The translations under genes and the position numbers were made by a program. The notes beneath the pieces are model-generated. The model did not search any database, was not told where the DNA came from, and saw only the letters and a list, made by a program, of their open reading frames with translations. From JAKAGZ01 sp963772675 (GTDB taxonomy: Bacteria; Bacteroidota; Ignavibacteria; Ignavibacteriales; Ignavibacteriaceae), in contig CAVYYF010000003.1 of assembly GCA_963772675.1 (NCBI GenBank), forward strand, positions 1 to 64,000: a DNA stretch of 64,000 nucleotides, in the 5' to 3' direction. Shown one piece after another: positions 19,503 through 29,633 of this stretch (positions are counted from its first letter, which is position 1; each line of letters opens with the position of its first letter).

Positions 19503-21941
19503 TTATTCATACCTTAGTGATTTAACAGGATTCTGGATAGCTGCTTTTATTGATTGATAACTAACTGTAACAATTGCTATGAAAAGTGCCAGAGCACCGG
19601 CAGAAATAAACAGCCAAATATTTATTCCAGTAGCATATGCAAATTCACCCAGCCATTTATTCATTGCATAGTATGCTATCGGCCAGGCAACAATATTTGC
19701 AATTATGATAAGCCAGAAGAATTCTCTTGATATTAAAAGAACAATATTCGAAACGGAGGCTCCTAATACCTTTCGTACACCTATTTCTTTTGTCCTTACC
19801 TCAGATGTATATGATGCAAGACCAAATAATCCAAGACACGCAATAATAATTGCTATCATAGCAAATATTCCGAAAGCAGTACCCAGCTTCTGATCTTTTC
19901 TGTACAGGCTATTTAATCTTTCATTAAGAAAAGCAAAATCGAAAGGATAGCCTGCCCTGTACTTCCCCCATTTGGATTTTAAGAAACTCAAAGTTGTAGG
20001 AATGTCTTTCCCACTAATTCTAACAGTAACCTGGTTATTACCCGTTTTAGTTATAAGAAAAATAATAGGTACAATTTCATTGTGTAATGTTTCGAAATTA
20101 AAATCGTTAACTATTCCAATTACTTTACCATCCCTTCCGCCATAATGTAATCTTTTGCCGATTGCTTCATCATTTGTCCAGCCTATTTTTTTGACAGCTG
20201 ATTCGTTCAGAATAAACGCGGTGCTATCGTCAGTGGCATATTTCTTTGAAAATTCTCTTCCGGCAATCATTTTAAGTTGATAAGTGTTGATAAAATCATA
20301 ATCTACTTCCTGCACAGCAAGACGAAAGCCTAATGGTTCCATTTTACCGTTCTTATAAATACGACCTCCCCAACTGTTCAACAACATATTTGAAGGAACA
20401 AGCCTGGAACTTGTTACCATTTTAATATTCGGATTTTGCAAAAGCTGGCTCTTAAATGAATCGAGATTATTTTTTATTTTTCCGCTAGAAGGCAAAACTA
20501 TGAGATGTTCTTTATTATAACCGAGGTCTTTATTCTGCACAAATTGCATCTGTGAGTAAACAACACCTACGGATATTAATAATGTTATTGAAATTACAAA
20601 TTGCAACACTACAAGTGCCGACCGGAGAACAGACTTTCTGCTGAATAATTGCTTATCATGAAGAGATTTAGAAGGATTGAACGATGATAAAACGAATGCG
20701 GGATAAATGCCTGCAGTCAAACCTACAAATAAAGTAATACCTATTATAATAGTAGCTAATGGTAAATTACCTGTTAAATTAAATTGCAAATCTCTTTCCA
20801 TGAAGTCACTGAACGGTCTTATAGCAAGTTCCACTAGAATTATTGAGAAGACAAGAGAAATAAAAACCGTTACCATAGACTCACCAAGAAACTGTTTAAT
20901 GAGTTGCCCCCTATTAGCTCCCATTACTTTTCTGACTCCAATTTCCTTTGATCTCTTTGCAGACCTCGCAGTTGCAAGATTCATAAAATTGATGCAGCCA
21001 ATCAACAATAAGAAAAGAGCTACAGCTCCGAGTAAATATACAGTGTCAATATCTCCGTTTGGTTCAATTTCCGTTGTTAAATGTGAATATAAATGTATAT
21101 CCGTCAGCTTTTGAAAATGCAAAGTTGTGTAATTATGCGGTAGTCTTTCAGGAAGTTGACCACCTTCCTCGCGAATATGTTGCAAAATATGCTTATCCAT
21201 AAAAGCCGGAATTTTGTCCTTTAATTCTTTAATCGGAAAATTTTTCGGCAACAACAAATAAGTGATATAATTATTGCTTCCCCAGTTTGTTTCAAGTGTT
21301 TTCCTTCCAATAGCAGCCGGGTTATAAAGTGTAATAAATGAGGCTAAAAAATCGTAATGAAAGTGTGAGTTTTCAGGAACATCCTGAATAACGCCGGTGA
21401 TTTTAAAATCATAATCATGTTCATATTTAATGGTTTTACCCAATGGATCCTGATTACCAAAATATTTCTTTGCAGCAGATTGTGTAATTACCAGGCTTTG
21501 TGGTTCTTTAAGCGCAGTAGCGGGATCGCCTTCGATAAAAGGTATTGTGAAAATATTAAATGCCGATTGTTCAGCCCAGTAAAAATTGTTTTCAATAACA
21601 GCATTATTATTTATTTCAAGAAAGGTATTATTATCGTGTAAAAACCTAGCCTCCTCTTTTACTATATGGGGAAAATCATTTTTTAGTAACGGACCTATAG
21701 GCGGCGCAACTCTTGCTAAATGTAAGCTGCTCTCACCGTTATTATTAAACCATTCACGTGTAACTCTGTAAATTTGGTCAGAATTTTTATTGAACTTATC
21801 ATAACTTAATTCATTTTGAATATAAGCTATTATTAGAATGGCACAGGTAAGTCCTACGGCCAAACCAAAAATATTTATAAAAGAATATCCTTTTTGTCCT
21901 CTTATATTTCTAAATGCAATTTTAATATAATTCTTGAACAT
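19503..21941 (-). CDS. ABC transporter permease, MacB/FtsX type (second of array)
   Basis: The 812-residue protein is the longest copy and is intact. Motifs are FGNQDPLGKTIKY in the first periplasmic domain, GCINFMNLATARSAKRSKEI at the first FtsX module, VRTKEIGVRKVLGAS at the second, and NPVKSLRYE at the C-terminus. It lies 34 bases upstream of the third permease and about 64 bases downstream of the first. The role is as for the other copies: a membrane partner of the single MacB-like ATPase. Whether the copies form homodimers or heterodimers cannot be told. Confidence 0.88.
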   Translation of the reverse strand: MFKNYIKIAFRNIRGQKGYSFINIFGLAVGLTCAILIIAYIQNELSYDKFNKNSDQIYRVTREWFNNNGESSLHLARVAPPIGPLLKNDFPHIVKEEARFLHDNNTFLEINNNAVIENNFYWAEQSAFNIFTIPFIEGDPATALKEPQSLVITQSAAKKYFGNQDPLGKTIKYEHDYDFKITGVIQDVPENSHFHYDFLASFITLYNPAAIGRKTLETNWGSNNYITYLLLPKNFPIKELKDKIPAFMDKHILQHIREEGGQLPERLPHNYTTLHFQKLTDIHLYSHLTTEIEPNGDIDTVYLLGAVALFLLLIGCINFMNLATARSAKRSKEIGVRKVMGANRGQLIKQFLGESMVTVFISLVFSIILVELAIRPFSDFMERDLQFNLTGNLPLATIIIGITLFVGLTAGIYPAFVLSSFNPSKSLHDKQLFSRKSVLRSALVVLQFVISITLLISVGVVYSQMQFVQNKDLGYNKEHLIVLPSSGKIKNNLDSFKSQLLQNPNIKMVTSSRLVPSNMLLNSWGGRIYKNGKMEPLGFRLAVQEVDYDFINTYQLKMIAGREFSKKYATDDSTAFILNESAVKKIGWTNDEAIGKRLHYGGRDGKVIGIVNDFNFETLHNEIVPIIFLITKTGNNQVTVRISGKDIPTTLSFLKSKWGKYRAGYPFDFAFLNERLNSLYRKDQKLGTAFGIFAMIAIIIACLGLFGLASYTSEVRTKEIGVRKVLGASVSNIVLLISREFFWLIIIANIVAWPIAYYAMNKWLGEFAYATGINIWLFISAGALALFIAIVTVSYQSIKAAIQNPVKSLRYE

Positions 21942-22005
21942 TAAACCTCCAGATTACTAATTAATCTTTATAGTATCATAGCCATGAATAATACATTTCG
22001 AACGA

Positions 22006-24404
22006 TTACTCGTATTTGATTGCATTAACAGGATTTGAAGTGGCCGCCTTTAAAGCCTGGCTACTTATTGTAATAAACGCTATTAAAAAGGCTAGAGATG
22101 TTGCAAGAATAAAAATGCCAGGACCAATATTTACTCTATAGGCAAAGTCCTGCAGCCAGTAATTCATTGCGAAATAAGAAACTGGTACTGCTATGATTCC
22201 CGAAATAATTACAAGTTTTATAAAATCTTTTGAAATTAAAAATACTATGCTGGAAACAGATGCGCCTAAAACTTTTCTAACCCCAATTTCTTTAATCCTT
22301 TGTTCGCCTGTGTAAGCAGCTAACCCAAATAATCCCAGGCATGCTATAAAGATTGCCAGTGACGCAAAAAATCCAAACATCTCCCCCGTTCTTTCATCAT
22401 TTTTATATAATTCATTAAAAGTCTGATCAAGGAAAGAATAATCGAATGGTCTTCCCGGAACAACACTATTCCAGGTATTTTTTACAAAATTTACGGTTGC
22501 AGAAATATTTTCCGGTTTAACACGCACAAGTAGGAAATAAAACTGATCGGGATTAATTGACATAACCAATGGACCAATTTTGGAATGCAGGCTAAAGAAA
22601 TTAAAGTCTTTTACTACTCCAATTACAGTTTTAATAGGGGTCCCCTCAAATTGTTTTCCAATTGGATTATCCCAGCCAAATTTTCGTACAGCAGCTTCAT
22701 TAATAATTACAGATGAAGTTGAATCAGATGGGTGTGATAATGAAAAGTTTCTACCTTTTACTATTTTCATTTGCATAGTTTTCAGGTAGTCATAATCTAC
22801 AAAACTCCTTCTCATCATCATTTTTAACTGGTTGTTTGTTCCAACTACTGTTTCTGTACCCTCCGATCCACTTGCTCCGAATAAGCCGGAACTTGCTGCT
22901 ACTTTAACAATATTTGAGTTTTTTAATAATTCTGTTTTTAATAAATTAATTTTTTCTCTTGTTGCTTTGCTTCTGATAGGCATGTAAATAACGTGCTCTT
23001 TATTAAATCCAAGATCTTTGTTCTTAATAAAGCTCATTTGATTTGCTACAATACCTGTGCAAATAAAAAGTGTAATCGCAATTGCAAATTGAGAGATGAC
23101 AAGAAATTTTCTTAGAAAAGCACCTTTAAAATTGCTTGATAAATTCCCTTTTAAAGATTCTGCAGGCTGAAATTTAGATAAGAATATTGCAGGGTAACTT
23201 CCCGAGATAATACCTACGATAATTGTTATTCCAATTAGTTCTAAAAAAAAGGTAAAATTATCCTGAAAAGAGATTATGACTTTTCCATCAAATATATCTT
23301 TAAAGTACGGGAGCAATAATTCTACCAACAGGATTGATAGCAAAAATGCCAGGAAAGAAATTAAAATTGCCTCTCCAATAAACTGGTAAACGAGACTTTT
23401 TCTTCCTGAACCAAGTACTTTCCTCATTCCAATTTCTTTCATTCTTTTTGCTGATCTGGCTGTAGCCAGATTCATAAAATTTATACAGGCAATCAGAAGA
23501 ATAAACAATGCTATTGCTGAAAATATATAAACAGTACTTATGCTTCCCTGGTTTTTACTGTAAGTTTGATAAACAATATCGCTGGAATAAAGATGAATGT
23601 CCTTAAGTTGTTGTAGATACATTTGCAGATCGGATTGCTCACCTGTTTGAGGATCAGGTGGAATGTAATGATGAATAAATTTTGTAAACTGATTATCAAT
23701 TTGTTGAGGAGAAATTCCTCTTTTAAAAGAACAAAAGTTGCCAGTGTATTATTATCCCATGTATTAAGCCAGCTTACATAATGCTCCATAGTATTATAGG
23801 AAGCAAGCATAGTAAAATACATATTGGAATTTTTTGGATAATCTTTAATTACGCCTGTTATCTTATAATCATTTTTACCAAATATGCTTGAAATTGTTAG
23901 CGCCTTTCCAAGCGGATCATCATTTCCGAAATATTTGTGTGCAGCACTCTTTGTTAAAACAATTGAAAACGGGGAGAGTAATGCAGTTTTAGGATTACCT
24001 TCAATAAAAGGAATTGTGAAAATATCAAAGATTGAAGGATCAGCAAAAGATATATCCTTTTCATAAAACCCTTTATCACCAATTTTACAAAACATGGGTG
24101 GTGCAGGAACCATGCGTGCACTATTTTCAACTCCTGAAAAATAATCTTTCATTGCAGTTGCAAGCGGACCCATAGTTACGGCAACTTTTAGTTTACCAAT
24201 ATTATCCTGGTTTTGAATTTCAACAACCCTGTAAATCCTGTCCCCGTTTTTATGAAATGAATCAAAACTCAATTCATTTTTAATTAAAATTGTTATAAGA
24301 ATAAATCCTGCTAAACCAATTGCCAGTCCTGCAATATTTATGAATGAATAAATTTTATTCTTAAAAATATTTCTGATTGTAACTTTTAAGTAATTATTAA
24401 ACAT
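22006..24404 (-). CDS. ABC transporter permease, MacB/FtsX type (first of array; one frameshift)
   Basis: The protein is about 800 residues when a one-base deletion in an A-run near 23725 is corrected. Before it the reading is LATFVLLK. After it the protein continues RGISPQQIDNQF and on through the first FtsX module (IACINFMNLATARS). The chosen start is the ATG at 24404 (MFNNYLKV), which aligns with the starts of the other copies and has a GGAG ribosome-binding site 7 bases upstream. An ATG 33 bases further upstream in frame is not supported. The C-terminus, NPVNAIKYE, is the most divergent of the set. Confidence 0.85.
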
Positions 24405-24420
24405 AATTTCTCCGATGAAA

Positions 24421-24465
24421 GTAAGTTTAGCCGGCAACCGGAAAAGTTATTAACTTACTCCGGCT
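24421..24465. repeat. Intercistronic inverted repeats between ATPase and first permease gene
   Basis: GTAAGTT at 24421-24427 pairs with AACTTAC at 24452-24458. AGCCGG at 24429-24434 pairs with CCGGCT at 24460-24465. The two pairings interleave, so the minus-strand transcript could fold in alternative ways in the roughly 105-base gap between the ATPase gene and the permease array. This could set the ratio of ATPase to permease mRNA or shield a processed 3' end. No U-run is present. Confidence 0.35.
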
Positions 24466-24511
24466 GCCATGGCTAAGAGAAATATTATTGGACAAAAGGC
24501 TGACAGGAAGA

Positions 24512-25213
24512 TTAAACGTGATATCCCTCTTTAATATTTTCAGTTACAACCTGTCCATCGAATAAATGAATTATTCTATGACTATATTCTGCATCGTGCG
24601 GTGAGTGGGTTACCATTACGATTGTTGTACCATTATCATTCAGCTTTGTAAGTATATCCATCACTTCTTCGCTGTTCTTTGAATCAAGGTTACCTGTAGG
24701 CTCATCTGCCAGTATCAATTTGGGCTTTGCAACAACGGCTCTTGAAACTGCGACTCTCTGCTGCTGGCCGCCGGAAAGCTGTTGGGGGAAATGATCTTTC
24801 CTGTGCATAATTTGCATTTTTTCAAGTACTTCACTAACCATTTGTTCTCTATCAGAAGAGGATTTGCCAAGGTAAAGTAAAGGAAGTTCAACATTCTCAA
24901 ACACCGTAAGTTCGTCAATTAGATTAAAACTCTGAAATACAAAACCGATATTGGCCTTACGTAGATTTGCTCTTTCTCTTTCCGAATACTTTGAAACTTC
25001 GTGATCAAGAAAATGATATTCACCATCGGAAGGATTATCAAGCAGTCCGAGAATATTTAATAAAGTAGATTTACCACAACCTGAAGGCCCCATTATAGCC
25101 ACAAATTCTCCTTCGCGTATTTCAACATTCACATTATTAAGTGCAGTAGTTTCCACTTCATCGGTTGTATACAGTTTTTTGAGATTACCGGTTTTAATCA
25201 TGTTATTTCCCAT
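24512..25213 (-). CDS. ABC transporter ATP-binding protein, MacB/LolD type
   Basis: The 233-residue ATPase has Walker A GPSGCGKST (42-50), a Q-loop at FVFQSFNL, the signature LSGGQQ (146-151), Walker B LILADE (Glu171) and the switch His203. A GNLDSKNSEEVM segment is typical of the MacB/LolD/FtsE group. The start at 25213 has an AGAAGGG ribosome-binding site. An internal Met5 is an alternative. It lies between the adaptor gene and the six permease genes on one strand and is the only ATPase of the locus, so it presumably energises all of them. That sharing is inference. Confidence 0.93.
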   Translation of the reverse strand: MGNNMIKTGNLKKLYTTDEVETTALNNVNVEIREGEFVAIMGPSGCGKSTLLNILGLLDNPSDGEYHFLDHEVSKYSERERANLRKANIGFVFQSFNLIDELTVFENVELPLLYLGKSSSDREQMVSEVLEKMQIMHRKDHFPQQLSGGQQQRVAVSRAVVAKPKLILADEPTGNLDSKNSEEVMDILTKLNDNGTTIVMVTHSPHDAEYSHRIIHLFDGQVVTENIKEGYHV

Positions 25214-25257
25214 TTGATCACCCTTCTATTGGTTATTAATTTTATATTTATTAATTC

Positions 25258-26511
25258 TTATTTCAAAACAAGTTTATCTATATCACCGTAAGTGTCATAA
25301 GAAGAAGTAACAACTTTATCACCGGCTTTTAATCCATCCAGCACTTCAAAGTAATCAGGATTTTGTCTGCCTAATTTAATTTCTCTCTTAACTGCATTAT
25401 TACCAGATGGATCAACTACAAAGACCCATTGTCCTCCTGTCTTCTGATAAAACCCACCACGTGCAAGTAATAATGTTTTTGTCAAATCTCCAAGTTCAAG
25501 TCTTATCTGAAGCGTTTGACCTCTCCTTAGATTGGTAGGAGCTTTATCATTTTTAAAATACATATCAACCTGGAACCTGCCATTCGTTACTTCTGGAAAA
25601 ACTTTCTTGACTACCAGCCTGTAATCTTTGCCATTAATTTCAACAGAGCCTTCCTGTCCATTGTTAACTCTTGAAATGTAAAACTCATCAATTTCTGCTC
25701 TGACTTTATAACCATCAAGAACGTCAACCTGTCCCAATCTTTCTCCAACGGATTTTGATTGTCCTATCTCTGCATCTAGTGCAGTAAGTTGTCCTGTTAT
25801 AGGCGCTCTTATTGTAAGGTTATCTATGCTTTCTCTAATTAGACCAAGGTTCTGCTGTAAACGTTGTATTGACTCATCAATTTGTTTAAGCTGGGATGCA
25901 CTTTTTATTGAATCTTTTTGATAATTCTCTTCAGCAAGTTTTTTCTGGGCTATAGAATTTAAGTAACTATCTCTCGACTGTTCAAAATTATCTTTTGATG
26001 TTAATTTTTTATCCCACAAAGCTTTATCTCTTTCATAATTCCTTTTGTCTTGCTGATAGGTTAACTGAACCGTCAGTACGTTTCTTTTCAGATTAATTGA
26101 ATTTTGCTCTATTGAAAGACGACTGTTTCTTGATTCATTAATTTGTTGATAGGTTAATGCCTCCTGTTGAAGCGCATTTAATTGAACTGCAGTATTCGAA
26201 AGTTTTAATATCTTATCTCCCTTCTTTAGCATTGCACCTTCTTCAACATATTTTTTTTCGACTGCCCCACCTTGAACTGCATCGAGAAAAACGGTATTCT
26301 TCGGCAAAATGTTACCTGTGACCGGAATAAATTCCTGGAAATCACCCATCTTCACTTCGGAGATCGTGATCTTATCTTTTTCAACATTAAGTTTCGAGCC
26401 AGTGTCACTCAGTATTAAAATTATCAGAATTAAAAATATTATTCCCCCACCAACACCAAGTTGAAAGTTTCTTCTTTTGTAGAGTGGTTTTTTTTCGATT
26501 TTTCTATCCAA
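25258..26511 (-). CDS. HlyD/MacA-type periplasmic adaptor (membrane fusion protein)
   Basis: The 417-residue protein has one N-terminal membrane helix (about 17-35), a barrel-sandwich half-motif (VEKKYVEEGAMLKKGDKI), a long coiled-coil hairpin rich in Gln, Leu and Lys (about 105-225), the returning sandwich half (NLTIRAPITGQLTAL) and beta-barrel domains. This is the layout of MacA/HlyD adaptors that link an inner-membrane ABC permease to an outer-membrane TolC-like channel. No outer-membrane factor gene is present in the window. It is the first gene of the operon, reading away from the divergent sigma-54 regulator. Confidence 0.9.
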   Translation of the reverse strand: MDRKIEKKPLYKRRNFQLGVGGGIIFLILIILILSDTGSKLNVEKDKITISEVKMGDFQEFIPVTGNILPKNTVFLDAVQGGAVEKKYVEEGAMLKKGDKILKLSNTAVQLNALQQEALTYQQINESRNSRLSIEQNSINLKRNVLTVQLTYQQDKRNYERDKALWDKKLTSKDNFEQSRDSYLNSIAQKKLAEENYQKDSIKSASQLKQIDESIQRLQQNLGLIRESIDNLTIRAPITGQLTALDAEIGQSKSVGERLGQVDVLDGYKVRAEIDEFYISRVNNGQEGSVEINGKDYRLVVKKVFPEVTNGRFQVDMYFKNDKAPTNLRRGQTLQIRLELGDLTKTLLLARGGFYQKTGGQWVFVVDPSGNNAVKREIKLGRQNPDYFEVLDGLKAGDKVVTSSYDTYGDIDKLVLK

Positions 26512-26841
26512 GTTATCTCCTTAAGCGCCTATAGTTTTAGATAGCTAATTATCAATTTTGGTTACATTTAACAACTCTCGTGCCTCAATAATGCTTCCTT
26601 CTTATCCTATAAATTGGCATCCACTAAAATATTTATTGAACCATTGATCATTGATAAACGCAAATAATCAGGAAATTAGCCACATCCATAACTATATGCT
26701 TTTTAATTAAATTGGTTATATTTATGTACGCATACGGACATTATTGTCCGTTTACGAACTACTGAAATTAAAATTATGATACCTAAAATAGATAATTTTA
26801 ATCACCTTTTACGGAATAATATTTGAATAAATTTTGGGACT
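26512..26841. promoter_or_regulatory. Divergent control region between adaptor operon and response regulator
   Basis: This 330-base AT-rich gap lies between the leftward adaptor/ABC operon and the rightward regulator gene, so it must hold both promoters. I did not find a convincing -24/-12 sigma-54 element (TGGCAC-N5-TTGC) on either strand. The only strong structure is the palindrome at 26729-26756. Confidence 0.6.
26729..26756. promoter_or_regulatory. 28-bp palindrome, candidate regulator-binding site
   Basis: The core CGGACA-TTAT-TGTCCG (26735-26750) is perfect. The outer arms (CGCATA and TTTACG) extend it to 10 of 12 matched pairs around the centre at 26742. It lies about 90 bases upstream of the sigma-54 response regulator gene and about 220 upstream of the adaptor operon, a distance suitable for an enhancer-type site. 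No T-tract follows, which argues against a terminator. Binding by the neighbouring regulator is inferred from position only. Confidence 0.5.
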
Positions 26842-28227
26842 ATGGATATGGCAAAAAAGTCTGGAAATATTCTAATTATCGACGATGATGAAGATGTACT
26901 TTATTCAGCACGGTTACTATTAAAACAATTTTACTCTGTTGTACATATCGAAAAAAATCCCAACCTAATTCCTACTCTGATATCAAATACAAATTACGAT
27001 GTAATTCTACTTGATATGAATTTTTCAGGTGACAGCAACAGCGGTAAACAAGGATTTGAGTGGCTGAAGAATATTCTTGAATCTGATCCCAATATGGTTG
27101 TGGTTTTAATTACGGCCTATGGAAATATTGAAATGGCAATTAAAGCTATAAAAGAAGGCGCAACAGATTTTGTAATAAAACCATGGCAGAATGAAAAATT
27201 ACTTGCCACAGTTTCTTCTGCAATGAAATTGAGCAAATCTAACAGAGAAGTTAATGATTTAATATCGCGACAAAAATTGCTTAGCAATGATCTCGATAAA
27301 AATTTCCACAACATTGTTGGTGATTCACAATCAATCAGGAATATATTTGGTATAATAAATAAAGTTTCGAAAACCGATGCAAATATTTTGATCGTCGGAG
27401 AAAACGGAACCGGTAAAGAATTAATTGCCCGTGCAATACATAGAAATTCCGAAAGAGCAAATGAAATATTTCTCACAGTCGATATGGGAGCCATTTCCGA
27501 ATCTTTATTCGAAAGCGAATTATTCGGTTATGTTAAAGGAGCATTTACAGATGCAAAAGAAGATAAACCCGGCAGATTTGAAGCAGCTTCAGATGGAACT
27601 CTTTTTCTCGATGAGATTGCAAATATTTCCCCTAATCTTCAATCAAAACTTTTAACTGTTCTCCAGAACAGGCTTGTGACGAGAATAGGCTCTAACATAC
27701 CTAAGCCTGTCGACTTCAGGCTGATCTGCGCGACTAATGCATCTATAAACGAACTCGTTAATCAAAAACAATTCAGGCAGGATCTTTTGTACCGGATAAA
27801 CACAGTTGAAATAAACATACCTCCTCTTCGTGAAAGAAAAGAAGATGTGCCATTATTGTGTAATCATTTCCTTAATATTTATTTAAAGAAATATAATAAA
27901 GAACTAAAAGAAATTTCATCCGGCGCTTTAAATAAACTAGTGGATTATCAGTGGCCGGGAAATGTCCGCGAACTTCAACACGCAATAGAGAGGGCTGTAA
28001 TTATGACCGAAGCTGAAGTTTTACATCCAACGGATTTCCTGCTGTCAACACACGAAAGACCTACAGAACAACAAATCATTTTCCCGAATTATCATATCGA
28101 AGATGCCGAAAAGATGCTCATAATTAAAGCAATTGGAAAACATAACGGAAACATTACAAAAGCTGCACGTGATCTGGGTTTGACCAGGGCTTCTCTTTAC
28201 AGAAGGCTTGAAAAATATGGTCTTTAA
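26842..28227 (+). CDS. Sigma-54-dependent response regulator, NtrC family
   Basis: The 461-residue protein has an N-terminal receiver domain with acidic pocket DDDED and phospho-acceptor Asp58 (ILLDMN). A central AAA+ domain follows with Walker A GENGTGKE (189-196) and Walker B GTLFLDE (255-261), then a C-terminal FIS-type helix-turn-helix (AARDLGLTRASLYRRLEKYG). The sigma-54 contact loop reads GAFTDA (236-241) instead of the usual GAFTGA. The start could be two codons later (MAKKSG). The gene overlaps the histidine kinase gene by 11 bases, so the two form a two-component pair, and it faces away from the ABC export operon it probably controls. Confidence 0.93.
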   Translation: MDMAKKSGNILIIDDDEDVLYSARLLLKQFYSVVHIEKNPNLIPTLISNTNYDVILLDMNFSGDSNSGKQGFEWLKNILESDPNMVVVLITAYGNIEMAIKAIKEGATDFVIKPWQNEKLLATVSSAMKLSKSNREVNDLISRQKLLSNDLDKNFHNIVGDSQSIRNIFGIINKVSKTDANILIVGENGTGKELIARAIHRNSERANEIFLTVDMGAISESLFESELFGYVKGAFTDAKEDKPGRFEAASDGTLFLDEIANISPNLQSKLLTVLQNRLVTRIGSNIPKPVDFRLICATNASINELVNQKQFRQDLLYRINTVEINIPPLRERKEDVPLLCNHFLNIYLKKYNKELKEISSGALNKLVDYQWPGNVRELQHAIERAVIMTEAEVLHPTDFLLSTHERPTEQQIIFPNYHIEDAEKMLIIKAIGKHNGNITKAARDLGLTRASLYRRLEKYGL

Positions 28228-29572
28228 AAGATTCGGCCTTTTGATAATTTTAAGAGTGGTCATTCTTTTTTTGACTATTGCTCTTGAAATCTACATTATC
28301 TTAAATACACAGCTATATGCTACAATTTTCATCCTTTCAATTATCATATTCTTACAAATTTATTTTCTGATCAAATTCGTAAGCAGGACAAATAAAGAGA
28401 TTGTTCGCTTCCTTGATTCAATAAAATACTCTGACTTTTCTCAGAACTTCAACTTAAAATTAAAAGGTTCATCGTTCGAAGATTTAAGTAGTTCGTTCTC
28501 GGAAGTAATCAGCAAATTTCAAAATACACGTGCCGAGAAAGAAGAACATTATCGTTATCTGCAAACTGTTATCCAGCACATTGGAATAGGGCTTATCGCG
28601 TACACATCTGATGGCGAAATTGAATTAATAAATAATTCAGCAAAGAAAATGTTCAAATTGAGTGCTCTTAAAAATATAAATGAGCTTTCGAAATTTGATA
28701 AAGATTTTCCTGCCGCATTATTAAAGCTTAGATCAGGAAACAAGTTACTTCAAAAAATAGTTGATGATAATGAATTAATACAACTAGCTATTTCTGCAAC
28801 CGAATTCAGGATGAGAGGCAAAGAATTTACGCTGGTCTCACTTCAGAACATTCAAAATGAACTTGAAGATATTGAAATTGAAGCCTGGCAAAAATTAATA
28901 AAGGTTCTTACACACGAAATTATGAACTCAATTACACCGATTACTTCTCTGGCTTCAACGGCAGATAGTATACTAAAAAATTATGAATCTAGTCCATCTA
29001 AAAATGAAGATGATCTTAAAGAACATTTAATAGATGTGAGAGGGGCAATAAATACAATTCAGAAACGCAGCAACGGCTTACTTCATTTTGTTGACGCTTA
29101 CAGAAATCTGACCAAAGTGCCTATACCAAATTTTGGATTAGTAAATGTTGATAATTTGTTCAAGAGAGTAAATACACTCCTTACTGAGGAAATATCAAAA
29201 AGGAAGATACAATTATCATGCTCCGTTAAACCTGAAAGTTTTGTAATTACTGCCGACGCAGATCAGGTTGAACAAGTATTAATTAATCTTGTACTAAATT
29301 CAATGTATGCACTTGAAGAAACAAAAAGTCCGGTTATTAATTTAATTGCCTTTATTGATCGCGGCGGACACGCGAAAATTCAGGTAATTGATAATGGACC
29401 CGGAATCCCTGAAGATATTATTGAAAAGATCTTTATTCCATTTTATACAACCAGAAAAGGCGGATCGGGAATCGGATTGAGTTTATCACAGCAAATTATG
29501 CGCGCTCACAGAGGAAATTTAAGAGTAACTTCTTTACCCGGAGAAGGAACTACTTTTACATTACGCTTTTGA
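28217..29572 (+). CDS. Membrane histidine kinase, partner of the NtrC-family regulator
   Basis: The 451-residue kinase has two N-terminal membrane helices (about 8-30 and 36-55) with almost no periplasmic loop. A HAMP/PAS-like linker follows (YTSDGEIELINNSAKKMF), then the H-box with the phospho-accepting His in LTHEIMNSITPI (about His233) and an HATPase domain with the N-box LVLNSMYALEE, DNGPGIPEDI and GGSGIGLSLS. The ATG at 28217 is preferred over a TTG three codons earlier. The lack of a sensory loop suggests that it reads membrane or cytoplasmic signals, perhaps the state of the transporter itself. Confidence 0.92.
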   Translation: MVFKRFGLLIILRVVILFLTIALEIYIILNTQLYATIFILSIIIFLQIYFLIKFVSRTNKEIVRFLDSIKYSDFSQNFNLKLKGSSFEDLSSSFSEVISKFQNTRAEKEEHYRYLQTVIQHIGIGLIAYTSDGEIELINNSAKKMFKLSALKNINELSKFDKDFPAALLKLRSGNKLLQKIVDDNELIQLAISATEFRMRGKEFTLVSLQNIQNELEDIEIEAWQKLIKVLTHEIMNSITPITSLASTADSILKNYESSPSKNEDDLKEHLIDVRGAINTIQKRSNGLLHFVDAYRNLTKVPIPNFGLVNVDNLFKRVNTLLTEEISKRKIQLSCSVKPESFVITADADQVEQVLINLVLNSMYALEETKSPVINLIAFIDRGGHAKIQVIDNGPGIPEDIIEKIFIPFYTTRKGGSGIGLSLSQQIMRAHRGNLRVTSLPGEGTTFTLRF

Positions 29573-29633
29573 TCACCTGCTTGCTTTGCAAAGCTATTAT
29601 TAATAATTTGCATTATAAAATAATGAGATTTTC

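Noticed and set aside
9832..24404. Many open frames of 60-135 codons on the plus strand within the permease array
   Set aside because: They mirror the antisense of conserved helices at the same relative positions in each paralogue and have no ribosome-binding sites or coding character.
26512..26841. Sigma-54 promoter in the divergent region
   Set aside because: No TGGCAC-N5-TTGC-like element with correct spacing was found. A TTGGCAT at about 26625 lacks the -12 half.
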